This document shows, one piece after another, positions 24,305-33,600 of a stretch of DNA of 52,633 nucleotides. Source of the stretch: Streptomyces cinnamoneus (GTDB lineage Bacteria; Actinomycetota; Actinomycetes; Streptomycetales; Streptomycetaceae); assembly GCF_014650495.1 (NCBI RefSeq), contig NZ_BMVB01000031.1:1-52633 (forward strand). Direction: 5' to 3'. The position numbers and the translations under genes were made by a program. The notes beneath the pieces are model-generated. The model saw only the letters and a list, made by a program, of their open reading frames with translations. It made no database searches and was not told where the DNA came from. The stretch's first letter is position 1; every line of letters begins with the position of its first letter.

Positions 24305-25192
24305 GTGGCCGGACCGACGACCGCCCGGCGCGGTGGTGGGAAGGGCGGGAAGACCGCCGCGTCCAGGTCGGCCGGGTCGGCCGCGTCGCCGAAGCGGTCC
24401 CGGCCCGCCGCGCCGCCGTCCCGCCCGCCCCGCCGGGGCGGGCGGCCGCGCAAGGGCGGCTCCCGCACCCCAGGGCCCCGCTCCCGCCCGCTGCGGCGCC
24501 GCAGGGCGCTGCTGTGGTCCGTGGCCGCCGTGCTCCTCGGCGCGGCGGCCTGGTGGGCCCTCTACGGCTCCACCTGGCTGCGCGTCACCCGGGTGGAGGT
24601 CGGCGGCACCGCCGTGCTGACGCCCGATGAGGTGCGCGAGGCGGCCGAGGTCCCGCTCGGCGAGCCCCTCGCCTCCGTGGACACCGACGCCATCGCCGAA
24701 CGGCTGCGCACGAGGCTGCGGCGGATCGCCACGGTCGACGTCGAACGATCCTGGCCGCACGGGATCAGTCTCGAAGTGACCGAACGGCAGCCCAAAGCGC
24801 TCCTCGAAAAGGGCGGAAAGTTCATCGAAATCGACGGCGAAGGCGTGCGGTTCGCCACAGTCGATCATCCCCTCGACAAGGTGCCCCGGCTGCTGGTGGA
24901 GCCCGACCGCTCGCCCAGCCACCGGCGCTTCGGCACCGACCGGCTGGAGCGCGAGGCCGTCCGGGTCGCCGCGGCCCTGCCCGATCCCGTCCGGGGGGAC
25001 ACCCGCGTCATCCGCGTACGCTCGTACGACTCCATCAACGTCGAACTGACGGGCGGTCGGACCGTCGTCTGGGGCAGTGGCGAGCGCAGCGACGCCAAGG
25101 CCCGCACGCTCACCGCGCTGCTCAAGGCCGCGGGGGGCGCGAAACGCTTCGACGTGAGCGCTCCCGGCGCCCCCGCGGTGTCCGGGAGTTGA
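24305..25192 (+). CDS. ftsQ: Cell division protein FtsQ (POTRA domain)
   Basis: A 295-aa bitopic division protein. A long Lys/Arg/Gly/Pro-rich cytoplasmic tail covers about 75 residues, then one membrane helix (about 77-95, ALLWSVAAVLLGAAAWWAL). A POTRA domain starts RVTRVEVGGTAVLTPDEV and is followed by the FtsQ-type beta domain. The GTG at 24305 has AGGAGG 11 bases upstream. It links the ring to septal synthases. The 240-base gap before ftsZ holds promoter and inverted-repeat sequences. Confidence 0.93.
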   Translation: MAGPTTARRGGGKGGKTAASRSAGSAASPKRSRPAAPPSRPPRRGGRPRKGGSRTPGPRSRPLRRRRALLWSVAAVLLGAAAWWALYGSTWLRVTRVEVGGTAVLTPDEVREAAEVPLGEPLASVDTDAIAERLRTRLRRIATVDVERSWPHGISLEVTERQPKALLEKGGKFIEIDGEGVRFATVDHPLDKVPRLLVEPDRSPSHRRFGTDRLEREAVRVAAALPDPVRGDTRVIRVRSYDSINVELTGGRTVVWGSGERSDAKARTLTALLKAAGGAKRFDVSAPGAPAVSGS

Positions 25193-25282
25193 CGTCGCTC
25201 CCGCCCGGCCAGCACCCTGGTTGGCTACGGCTATGGGTGATCACATAGGGTGAAAAGAAAAACGGGAGGTTCGGCGTGTTCG

Positions 25283-25312
25283 TTGAAGCCGCGCCGCTTG
25301 TCGACTTAGTGT
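25283..25312 (+). promoter_or_regulatory. Candidate ftsZ promoter
   Basis: TTGAAG (25283-25288), an 18-base spacer and TAGTGT (25307-25312) fit the loose Streptomyces vegetative consensus. ftsZ in Streptomyces is known to have several promoters, one raised during sporulation; which one this would be cannot be told from sequence. Confidence 0.45.
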
Positions 25313-25348
25313 CCTGCTTCAGAGAACCCAGGGAACAGTGACACCGGT

Positions 25349-25373
25349 AACCCTAAAGTTCAACGTTAGGGTT
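25349..25373 (+). promoter_or_regulatory. Perfect inverted repeat in the ftsZ leader
   Basis: AACCCTAA (25349-25356) and TTAGGGTT (25366-25373) are exact inverse copies around a 9-base spacer, 60 bases before the ftsZ start. It is AT-richer than its surroundings and could be an operator or an RNA hairpin. Confidence 0.6.
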
Positions 25374-25432
25374 CGGGTCGGCATTGAGAACCGCCCCCAG
25401 GCATACGTAAATCGAGGCGAGAGGCCTTCGAC

Positions 25433-26674
25433 GTGGCAGCACCGCAGAACTACCTCGCAGTCATCAAGGTCGTCGGCATCGGCGGCGGTGGCGTCAACGC
25501 CATCAACCGGATGATCGAGGTCGGTCTCAAGGGCGTCGAGTTCATCGCGATCAACACCGATGCACAGGCCCTGCTGATGAGCGACGCCGACGTGAAACTC
25601 GACGTCGGCCGTGAACTCACCCGTGGCCTCGGTGCCGGCGCGAACCCCGATGTCGGCCGCAAGGCGGCAGAGGACCACCGCGAGGAGATCGAGGAGGTCC
25701 TCAAGGGGGCCGACATGGTCTTCGTGACCGCCGGCGAGGGTGGTGGCACCGGTACCGGCGGCGCACCCGTCGTCGCCAACATCGCCCGCTCCCTGGGCGC
25801 CCTGACGATCGGTGTGGTCACCCGGCCCTTCACCTTCGAGGGCCGGCGCCGCGCCAACCAGGCCGAGGACGGCATCGCCAGCCTGCGCGACGAGGTCGAC
25901 ACCCTCATCGTCATCCCCAACGACCGACTGCTGTCCATCTCGGACCGCCAGGTGAGCGTGCTCGACGCGTTCAAGTCGGCCGACCAGGTCCTGCTGTCCG
26001 GCGTCCAGGGCATCACCGACCTGATCACCACCCCGGGTCTGATCAACCTCGACTTCGCCGACGTCAAGTCCGTGATGTCCGAGGCGGGCTCGGCCCTCAT
26101 GGGCATCGGCTCGGCCCGCGGCGACGACCGCGCGGTGGCCGCGGCCGAGATGGCGATCTCCTCGCCGCTGCTGGAGGCGTCCATCGACGGCGCCCGTGGC
26201 GTCCTGCTCTCCATCTCCGGCGGCTCCGACCTCGGTCTCTTCGAGATCAACGAGGCCGCGCAGCTGGTCAGCGAGGCGGCCCACCCCGAGGCGAACATCA
26301 TCTTCGGTGCGGTCATCGACGACGCCCTCGGCGACGAGGTGCGCGTGACGGTCATCGCGGCCGGCTTCGACGGCGGCCAGCCGCCGGCCAAGGGCAGCCG
26401 CGACAAGGTGCTCGGCGGCTCCTCCTACGGCTCCGGCCGCGAGGAGAGCTCCACCGCCACCGCGAGCCGTCCGGCCTCCGTGCCGTCCGAGCCGAGCCGG
26501 CCCTCCTTCGGCGGCCTCGGCAGCGTGACCCCGCGCACCGAGGAGCCCGTGCCGGACCCGTCGCCCGTCGCCGAGGTCCCGCCGCCCCCGGTCGCCTCCC
26601 CCCAGGTCCCGCCGGCGCGTCCCTACCAGGACTCGACCGCCGAGGAACTGGACGTTCCCGACTTCCTGAAGTGA
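25433..26674 (+). CDS. ftsZ: Cell division GTPase FtsZ
   Basis: A 413-aa tubulin homologue that polymerises into the Z-ring. The GTP-binding signature GGGTGTGGAP starts near residue 103, with the N-terminal GIGGGGVNAINRM and the T7 loop region NLDFADVKSVM. A disordered linker of about 80 residues leads to the C-terminal peptide DVPDFLK, which binds SepF. The GTG at 25433 follows GAGAGG. In Streptomyces FtsZ is needed mainly for sporulation septa; the upstream regulatory region fits that. Confidence 0.98.
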   Translation: MAAPQNYLAVIKVVGIGGGGVNAINRMIEVGLKGVEFIAINTDAQALLMSDADVKLDVGRELTRGLGAGANPDVGRKAAEDHREEIEEVLKGADMVFVTAGEGGGTGTGGAPVVANIARSLGALTIGVVTRPFTFEGRRRANQAEDGIASLRDEVDTLIVIPNDRLLSISDRQVSVLDAFKSADQVLLSGVQGITDLITTPGLINLDFADVKSVMSEAGSALMGIGSARGDDRAVAAAEMAISSPLLEASIDGARGVLLSISGGSDLGLFEINEAAQLVSEAAHPEANIIFGAVIDDALGDEVRVTVIAAGFDGGQPPAKGSRDKVLGGSSYGSGREESSTATASRPASVPSEPSRPSFGGLGSVTPRTEEPVPDPSPVAEVPPPPVASPQVPPARPYQDSTAEELDVPDFLK

Positions 26675-26701
26675 TCTCAAGGAACCGGTGAGCGGCTCCC
26701 A

Positions 26702-27469
26702 GTGATAGGGCAACAGCACACAGTGCCTCCCGTAGAGCACGTGGCACACGCGAGCGGCGCCCACTTCGCCTTCACCGACAGGTGGGGCGGGGTGAGCGCC
26801 GCTCCGTATGCGGAGCTCAACCTCGGCGGCGCGGTCGGCGACGACCCCGCGGCCGTGCGGACCAACCGCGAGCGGGCGGCCGGGGCGCTCGGCCTCGACC
26901 CTGCCGCGGTGGTCTGGATGAACCAGGTCCACGGCAAGGACGTCGCCGTGGTGGACGGACCCTGGCAAGCCGGGCAAACGGGTGAGATCCCGGCGGTGGA
27001 CGCCGTGGTGACGGCCCGTCGGGGCCTGGCCCTCGCAGTGCTGACCGCGGACTGCACCCCGGTGCTGCTCGCCGACCCGGTCGCCGGGATCGCGGGCGCC
27101 GCCCACGCCGGGCGGCCGGGGCTGCTGGCCGGGGTGGTGCCGGCGGTGGTGGAGGAGATGCTCCGGCTGGGTGCCGACCCGGCCCGGATCCTCGCCCACA
27201 TCGGTCCCTCCGCCTGCGGCTCGTGCTACGAGGTGCCCGAGGCCATGCGGGCCGAGGTCGCCGCGGCGGTGCCGGAGGCCCACGCCACCACCCGCCGGGG
27301 CACCCCGGCGCTGGACGTCGCGGGCGGGGTTCTCGCCCAGCTCGGCCGGGCGGGGGTCACCGTCGTCGGCAGGTCCCCCGTCTGCACGCTGGAGTCGGCG
27401 GACCACTTCTCCTACCGGCGGGAGCGCACCACGGGGCGCCTCGCGAGCTACGTGTGGCTGGACGGCTGA
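26702..27469 (+). CDS. pgeF: Peptidoglycan editing factor PgeF (YfiH/YlmD, laccase-like)
   Basis: A 255-aa DUF152 (YfiH) protein. Motifs are FTDRWGGVSAAPYAELNLG, NQVHGKDV, TADCTPVLLAD, AAHAGRPGLLAGV and GPSACGSCYEVP, with the conserved Cys and His zinc or copper ligands. The family was named as a multicopper oxidase or purine nucleoside phosphorylase, and in E. coli it edits misincorporated L-Ser from UDP-MurNAc. The GTG at 26702 is a choice; a GTG at 26723 is also in frame. It ends 3 bases before yggS. Confidence 0.92.
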   Translation: MIGQQHTVPPVEHVAHASGAHFAFTDRWGGVSAAPYAELNLGGAVGDDPAAVRTNRERAAGALGLDPAAVVWMNQVHGKDVAVVDGPWQAGQTGEIPAVDAVVTARRGLALAVLTADCTPVLLADPVAGIAGAAHAGRPGLLAGVVPAVVEEMLRLGADPARILAHIGPSACGSCYEVPEAMRAEVAAAVPEAHATTRRGTPALDVAGGVLAQLGRAGVTVVGRSPVCTLESADHFSYRRERTTGRLASYVWLDG

Positions 27470-27472
27470 GCT

Positions 27473-28192
27473 GTGACGGACCGTAGAACCCAATTGGCGG
27501 ACAACCTCGCCCGGGTGGAGGAACGTATCTCCGCCGCCTGTGCGGCAGCGGGCCGCAAGCGGGAGGAGGTGACGCTCATCGTGGTCACCAAGACCTACCC
27601 GGCGAGCGACGTCCGCCTCCTCGCCGAGCTGGGCGTGCGGCACGTGGCGGAGAACCGGGACCAGGACGCGGCCCCCAAGGCCGCCGAGTGCTCGGATCTG
27701 CCCCTTACCTGGCACTTCGTCGGACAGTTGCAGACAAACAAGGTCCGGTCGGTGGTGAATTACGCCGATGTGGTGCACTCCATTGACCGGAACCGACTGG
27801 TCGCGGCGCTGTCCACGGCGGCGGTCCGGGCCGGGCGCGAGCTGGACTGCCTCATCCAGGTGGCGCTTGACGCGGAGTCCGGTGCCCGGGGCGACCGCGG
27901 CGGCGTGGCACCCGACGGGGTGCTGGAACTGGCCGGGGAGATCGCCGGCGCGGAAGGGCTGCGGCCCGCCGGTCTGATGACGGTGGCTCCGCTCGCCGGC
28001 CCTTACGCGGGAAGGCCACGGGCCGCTTTCGACCGGCTGATGGAAATCGCAACGGACCTGCGCGCGGCCCATCCGGCTGCGAACATGGTGTCAGCAGGGA
28101 TGAGCGCGGACCTTGAGGACGCCGTAGCGGCCGGTGCGACACATGTACGTGTCGGCTCAGCGGTACTCGGAGTCCGACCCCGGCTCGGGTAA
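27473..28192 (+). CDS. PLP-homeostasis protein YggS/YlmE
   Basis: A 239-aa alanine-racemase-fold protein that binds pyridoxal phosphate and balances its free pool. The PLP lysine lies in LIVVTKTYPASDVRLLAELG; other blocks are HFVGQLQTNKVR and the C-terminal phosphate site SAGMSADLEDAVAAGATHVRVG. The family's GENR-like block here reads AENRDQDA. The GTG at 27473 starts 3 bases after pgeF. Its place between ftsZ and sepF is standard in Gram-positive dcw clusters. Confidence 0.94.
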   Translation: MTDRRTQLADNLARVEERISAACAAAGRKREEVTLIVVTKTYPASDVRLLAELGVRHVAENRDQDAAPKAAECSDLPLTWHFVGQLQTNKVRSVVNYADVVHSIDRNRLVAALSTAAVRAGRELDCLIQVALDAESGARGDRGGVAPDGVLELAGEIAGAEGLRPAGLMTVAPLAGPYAGRPRAAFDRLMEIATDLRAAHPAANMVSAGMSADLEDAVAAGATHVRVGSAVLGVRPRLG

Positions 28193-28313
28193 CGTCGCCA
28201 GGAAGTCGGACCACAGCAGAAAATATGGTCATTCCCGTCAAAAGGCGGGCGGACCACGTGGATCCGGGCGCCGTTGACGGAGCCGATCCACCACAGAGCG
28301 GAGGACGCAGAGA

Positions 28314-28925
28314 ATGGCCGGCGCGATGCGCAAGATGGCGGTCTACCTCGGCCTCGTGGAGGACGATGGGTATGACGGCCCGGGGTTCGACCCCGACGAC
28401 GAGTTCGAGCCCGAGCCCGAGCCGGACCGGCGCCGGCAGCAGCACCAGACACATCAAGCACAACAGGCGCAATCGGACGAACCGGTTCGAGTCGCCCAGC
28501 CGCCCGCGCAGCGCGAACCTGCTCCGCTCGTAGCGGAAACGGGACGACCCGCCCGAATCGCCCCCGTGTCGTCCATCACACCCGAACGCCACTCTCTGGA
28601 GAAGAACGCACCGGTGATCATGCCCAAGGTTGTGTCCGAGCGGGAGCCCTACCGCATCACGACATTGCACCCCCGGACCTACAACGAGGCCCGTACCATC
28701 GGGGAACACTTCCGCGAAGGTACCCCGGTGATCATGAATCTCACCGAGATGGACGACACCGACGCGAAGCGGCTCGTCGACTTCGCCGCCGGTCTGGTCT
28801 TCGGACTGCACGGGAGCATCGAGCGGGTGACGCAGAAGGTGTTCCTGCTGTCTCCTGCTAACGTCGATGTCACGGCGGAGGACAAGGCCCGTATCGCAGA
28901 GGGTGGGTTCTTCAACCAGAGCTGA
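28314..28925 (+). CDS. sepF: Cell division protein SepF
   Basis: A 203-aa FtsZ-anchoring protein. The N-terminal amphipathic membrane-targeting helix is AGAMRKMAVYLGL. A Gln/Pro/Glu-rich linker covers about residues 20-100. The conserved SepF core contains ITTLHPRTYNEARTIGEHF and NLTEMDDTDAKRLVDFAAGL. The ATG at 28314 follows GGAGGA. It binds the FtsZ C-terminal peptide and tethers the ring to the membrane. Confidence 0.96.
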   Translation: MAGAMRKMAVYLGLVEDDGYDGPGFDPDDEFEPEPEPDRRRQQHQTHQAQQAQSDEPVRVAQPPAQREPAPLVAETGRPARIAPVSSITPERHSLEKNAPVIMPKVVSEREPYRITTLHPRTYNEARTIGEHFREGTPVIMNLTEMDDTDAKRLVDFAAGLVFGLHGSIERVTQKVFLLSPANVDVTAEDKARIAEGGFFNQS

Positions 28926-28996
28926 GACGCAACACCGGGCAATCCGGACAACGGCCGGTCAGGCCGAGTACGAGCAAGGGGAGAGGGAAGCGCGAG

Positions 28997-29281
28997 ATGG
29001 GCATCGCACAGCAGGTGATCTACATCGCGCTGTACTGCTTCCTGATCGTGCTGATCTTCCGGCTGGTGATGGACTACGTCTTCCAGTTCGCCCGCTCGTG
29101 GCAACCCGGTAAGGCGATGGTGGTGGTCCTGGAGGCCACCTACACTGTCACCGATCCGCCACTCAAGCTTCTGCGGCGGGTCATCCCGCCGCTGCGTCTC
29201 GGGGGCGTGGCGCTCGACCTGTCCTTCTTCGTACTGATGATCATCGTCTACATCCTGATCACCGTCGTGAGCCGGCTGTGA
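28997..29281 (+). CDS. YggT-family membrane protein (YlmG)
   Basis: A 94-aa protein with two membrane helices (about residues 5-26 and 70-92) around a loop with FARSWQP and TDPPLKLLRRVIPPLRLGGVALDLS, the YggT signature. The ATG at 28997 follows GAGAGGGAAG. The family is linked to division-site or thylakoid membrane organisation; the precise role is unclear. It sits between sepF and divIVA as in other Gram-positives. Confidence 0.93.
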   Translation: MGIAQQVIYIALYCFLIVLIFRLVMDYVFQFARSWQPGKAMVVVLEATYTVTDPPLKLLRRVIPPLRLGGVALDLSFFVLMIIVYILITVVSRL

Positions 29282-29342
29282 ACGCGGCTGTGAACGATAC
29301 GGTCTTGCCGATTGCCGACGACTACGTTGAGGTGAAGAAGAG

Positions 29343-30512
29343 ATGCCGCTGAGCCCCGAGGACGTGCGGAACAAGCAGTTCACGACCGTCCGCCTCCGAG
29401 AAGGCTATGACGAGGACGAGGTCGATGCCTTCCTCGACGAGGTCGAGGCCGAACTGACCCGCCTGCTCCGGGAGAACGAGGACCTGCGCGCCAAGCTGGC
29501 GGCCGCCACGCGCGCCGCTGCGCAGAACCAGCAGCAGGCCATGCGCAAGCCCGAGCCCCAGGAGCAACGACCTGGCGCTCCGGTGCCCGCCGCCATATCC
29601 GGACCGCAGCCGGTGCCGCCGAACCAGCAGCAGATGGGCGGCCCGCCGCAGCTTCCGGGCGGTGCCCCGCAGCTGCCGGCCGGCCCCGGCGGCCACGGCC
29701 ACGGTCCCCAGGGCCCGCACGGTCCCGGCCCGATGGGACAGAACGGTCCGATGGGCGGCCCCATGGGCGGCCCCATGGGACAGAACGGACCGATGGGGCA
29801 GAACCCCATGCAGCAGAACGGTCCGATGGGTCAGAACCCGATGCAGCAGAACGGCCCCATGGGTGGCCCGCAGCTGCCGCAGCCGGGGCAGGGTCCCGGC
29901 GGTGACAGCGCGGCCCGCGTCCTGTCGCTCGCACAGCAGACGGCCGACCAGGCGATCGCGGAGGCCCGTTCCGAGGCCAACAAGATCGTCGGCGAGGCCC
30001 GCAGCCGTGCCGAGGGTCTGGAGCGGGACGCCCGTGCCAAGGCGGACGCCCTGGAGCGGGACGCGCAGGAGAAGCACCGCGTGGCGATGGGCTCGCTGGA
30101 GTCCGCCCGCGCCACGCTGGAGCGCAAGGTCGAGGACCTGCGCGGCTTCGAGCGCGAGTACCGCACGCGCCTGAAGTCCTACCTGGAGAGCCAGCTGCGT
30201 CAGCTGGAGAACCAGGCGGACGACTCGCTGGCCCCGCCGCGGACCCCTGCGGCCGCGTCGCTGCCGCCGGCCCCCTCGATGAGCGGGTCGATGGCCTCGG
30301 CCGGTGCGGGCATGGGCGGTCACTCCATGGGCGGCAACCAGTCCATGGGCGGCCACGGCGGTCCGTCGACGGGTGCCCCGTCGTACGGCGGTCAGCAGCA
30401 GATGTCGCCGGCGATGACCCAGCCGATGGCACCGGTGCGGCCGCAGAGCCCGCAGCCGATGCAGGCGCCGTCGCCGATGCGGGGCTTCCTGATCGACGAG
30501 GACGACAACTGA
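29343..30512 (+). CDS. divIVA: Polarity and apical-growth protein DivIVA
   Basis: A 389-aa coiled-coil protein that organises tip growth in Streptomyces. The N-terminal DivIVA domain is PLSPEDVRNKQFTTVRLREG followed by an acidic coiled coil. A long Gly/Pro/Met/Gln-rich linker (about residues 60-185) contains GPMGQNPMQQN duplicated. A second coiled coil covers about 190-300, and the Met/Ser/Gly-rich tail ends FLIDEDDN. The ATG at 29343 follows GGTGAAGAAGAG. A strong terminator follows 23 bases after the stop, closing the dcw cluster. Confidence 0.96.
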   Translation: MPLSPEDVRNKQFTTVRLREGYDEDEVDAFLDEVEAELTRLLRENEDLRAKLAAATRAAAQNQQQAMRKPEPQEQRPGAPVPAAISGPQPVPPNQQQMGGPPQLPGGAPQLPAGPGGHGHGPQGPHGPGPMGQNGPMGGPMGGPMGQNGPMGQNPMQQNGPMGQNPMQQNGPMGGPQLPQPGQGPGGDSAARVLSLAQQTADQAIAEARSEANKIVGEARSRAEGLERDARAKADALERDAQEKHRVAMGSLESARATLERKVEDLRGFEREYRTRLKSYLESQLRQLENQADDSLAPPRTPAAASLPPAPSMSGSMASAGAGMGGHSMGGNQSMGGHGGPSTGAPSYGGQQQMSPAMTQPMAPVRPQSPQPMQAPSPMRGFLIDEDDN

Positions 30513-30535
30513 CGGCCGCGTAGCCGTCGGCATCA

Positions 30536-30580
30536 ATGGGCCGGGCCCCTGGGTGATCCCAGGGGCCCGGCCCATTTTTT
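30536..30580 (+). terminator. Intrinsic terminator of the dcw cluster
   Basis: An 18-bp perfect stem (30536-30553 with 30558-30575) closed by a TGAT loop is followed directly by a run of six T (30575-30580). This is the strongest terminator in the window. Confidence 0.95.
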
Positions 30581-30651
30581 CGCCCACCCACCCGCCCGAT
30601 ACCGGGAACGTCATGACGTTCGGGGTGCTCGGGCGGGTGGGTGGGCGAAAA
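30577..30651. terminator. Large bidirectional inverted repeat between divIVA and ileS
   Basis: A perfect 23-bp inverted repeat (30577-30599 with 30629-30651) encloses a 29-base loop that itself contains the palindrome AACGTCATGACGTT (30607-30620). The arms begin with TTTT and end with AAAA, so either strand gives a stem followed by U residues. It overlaps the neighbouring terminators on both sides. Confidence 0.8.
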
Positions 30652-30673
30652 CCCCGGCGCGGAGCGCCGGGGT
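30648..30673 (-). terminator. Intrinsic terminator of ileS
   Basis: Read on the minus strand, ACCCCGGCGC, the loop TCC and GCGCCGGGGT form a 10-bp stem followed by TTTT, 12 bases after the ileS stop. Confidence 0.88.
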
Positions 30674-30684
30674 AATCCGTTTGC

Positions 30685-33600
30685 TTACGCCTTACGGAGG
30701 CGGAACGCCAGTCCGAGGCCCTCGTCCACGAACGGCTCACCGTAGGACGTGTCTGCGTCGCCCTGCGCGAAGTCCGTAGCCAGGACCTCGTCCGCGATGA
30801 GCGAGGCGTGCTCGCCGAGCGCGGTCACGACGTCGGCGTCCGTGGATTCCCATCGCAGGGCGATCCGGTCCGCGACGTCCAGGCCGCTGTTCTTGCGGGC
30901 TTCCTGGATCAGGCGGATGGCGTCGCGGGCCAGACCCGCGCGTCGCAGTTCCGGGGTGATCTCCAGGTCGAGAGCCACCGTGGCACCCGAGTCGGAGGCC
31001 ACCGACCAGCCCTCGCGCGGCGTCTCGGTGATGATGACCTCGTCCGGGGCGAGCGTGACGGTCTCACCGTCGACGACCACCGAAGCCGTGCCCTCGCGCA
31101 GCGCGAGCGACAGCGCGGCGGCGTCGGCCGCGGCGACCGCCTTGGCCACCGCCTGGACGCCCTTGCCGAAGCGCTTGCCCAGGGCACGGAAGTTCGCCTT
31201 GGCCGTGGTGTCGACCAGCGAGCCGCCGCCCGCTGCACCAGCGGAGGAATCAGCGAGGGAGGCGAGCGAGGAGACGTTGAGCTCCTCGGCGATCTGCGCG
31301 CGCAGCTCCTCGCCGAGCGTCTCGAAGCCGGCCGCGGCGACCAGCGCGCGGGAGAGCGGCTGGCGCGTCTTGACGCCGGACTCGGCGCGGGTGGCGCGGC
31401 CCAGCTCGACCAGGCGGCGGACCAGCAGCATCTGCTGGGACAGCGTCGGGTCGATGAGGGCCGTGTCGGCCTTCGGCCAGGTCGAGAGGTGGACCGAGGC
31501 CGGGGCCTGCGGGTCGACCGGGACGATGAGGTCCTGCCACACCCGCTCGGTGATGAACGGCACCAGGGGCGCCATCAGCCGGGTCACGGTCTCGATGACC
31601 TCGTGCAGCGTGCGGAGCGCGGCCGGCTCGCCCTGCCAGAACCGGCGGCGCGAGCGGCGCACGTACCAGTTGGACAGGTCGTCCACGAAGGCCGAGAGGA
31701 GCTTGCCGGCACGCTGGGTGTCGTAGGACTCCATGGCCTGGGTGACCTGGTCGGTCAGGGCGTGCAGCTCGCCGAGCAGCCAGCGGTCGATCAGCGGGCG
31801 GTCGGCCGGTGCCGGGTCGGAGGCGCTGGGCGCCCAGCCGCAGGTACGGGCGTAGAGGGCCTGGAAGGCGACCGTGTTCCAGTAGGTGAGGAGCGTCTTG
31901 CGGACGACCTCCTGGATCGTGCCGTGACCGACGCGGCGCGCGGCCCAGGGGGAGCCGCCGGCGGCCATGAACCAGCGGACGGCGTCGGCGCCGTGCTGGT
32001 CCATCAGGGGGATCGGCTGGAGGATGTTGCCCAGGTGCTTGGACATCTTCCGGCCGTCCTCGGCGAGGATGTGCCCCAGGCAGACGACGTTCTCGTACGA
32101 CGACTTGTCGAAGACGAGCGTGCCGACGGCCATCAGGGTGTAGAACCAGCCACGGGTCTGGTCGATGGCCTCGGAGATGAACTGCGCCGGGTAGCGCTGC
32201 TCGAAGAGCTCCTTGTTCTTGTACGGGTAGCCCCACTGGGCGAACGGCATGGAGCCCGAGTCGTACCAGGCGTCGATGACCTCCGGCACGCGGACGGCGG
32301 TGTGCGAGCAGCCCTCGGCGGTGCAGGTGAAGGTGACGTCGTCGATGTACGGGCGGTGCGGGTCCAGCCCGCTCTGGTCCGTGCCCGTCAGCTCGGTGAG
32401 CTCGGCGAGCGAGCCGACGCAGGTGAGGTGGTTCTCCTCGCAGCGCCAGATCGGGAGCGGGGTGCCCCAGTAGCGGTTGCGGGAGAGCGCCCAGTCGATG
32501 TTGTTGTTCAGCCAGTCACCGAAACGACCGTGCTTGACCGACTCCGGGAACCAGTTGGTCTTCTCGTTCTCTTCGAGCAGCCGGTCCTTGATCGCCGTGG
32601 TGCGGATGTACCAGGACGGCTGTGCGTAGTAGAGCAGCGCGGTGTGGCAGCGCCAGCAGTGCGGGTAGCTGTGCTCGTAGGCGATGTGCTTGAAGAGCAG
32701 GCCGCGCTCGGTGAGGTCCGCGACGAGCTTCTCGTCGGCCTTCTTGAAGAACAGGCCGCCGACGAGGTCGAGGCCCTCCTCGAAGGTGCCGTCGGGGCGG
32801 ACCGGGTTCACCACGGGCAGGCCGTAGGCGCGGCAGGTCCGGAGGTCGTCCTCACCGAAGGCCGGGGCCTGGTGGACGAGGCCGGTGCCGTCCTCGGTGG
32901 TGACGTACTCGGCGTTGACGACGTAGTTGGCGTTCTCCAGCTCGACCAGGTCGAATGGGCGGCGGTAGGCCCAGCGCTCCATCTCGCGGCCGGTGAAGGA
33001 CCGGCCGGTGGCGGTCCAGCCCTCGCCGAGCGCCTTCTCCAGCAGCGGCTCGGCGACGACCAGCTTCTCGGTGCCGTCGGTGGCCACGACGTAGGTGACG
33101 TCGGGGTGCGCGGCGGCGGCCACGTTGGAGACCAGCGTCCACGGGGTGGTCGTCCACACCAGCAGCGAGGCCTCGCCGGCCAGCGGGCCGGAGGTCAGCG
33201 GGAAGCGGACGAAGACGGACGGGTCGACGACCGTCTCGTAGCCCTGCGCCAGCTCGTGGTCGGACAGGCCGGTGCCGCAGCGGGGGCACCAGGGGGCCAC
33301 GCGGTGGTCCTGGACCAGCAGGCCCTTGTTGAAGATCTCCTTGAGCGACCACCAGACGGACTGGACGTACTCGGGGTCCATGGTCCGGTAGGCGTCGTCC
33401 AGGTCGACCCAGTAGCCCATGCGGGTGGTGAGCTCGGCGAACGCGTCGGTGTGGCGGGTCACCGACTCGCGGCACTTGGCGTTGAACTCGGCGATGCCGT
33501 ACTTCTCGATGTCCTGCTTGCCGTTGAAGCCGAGCTCCTTCTCGACCGCGAGCTCGACCGGCAGGCCGTGGCAGTCCCAGCCGGCCTTGCGGCCGACGTG

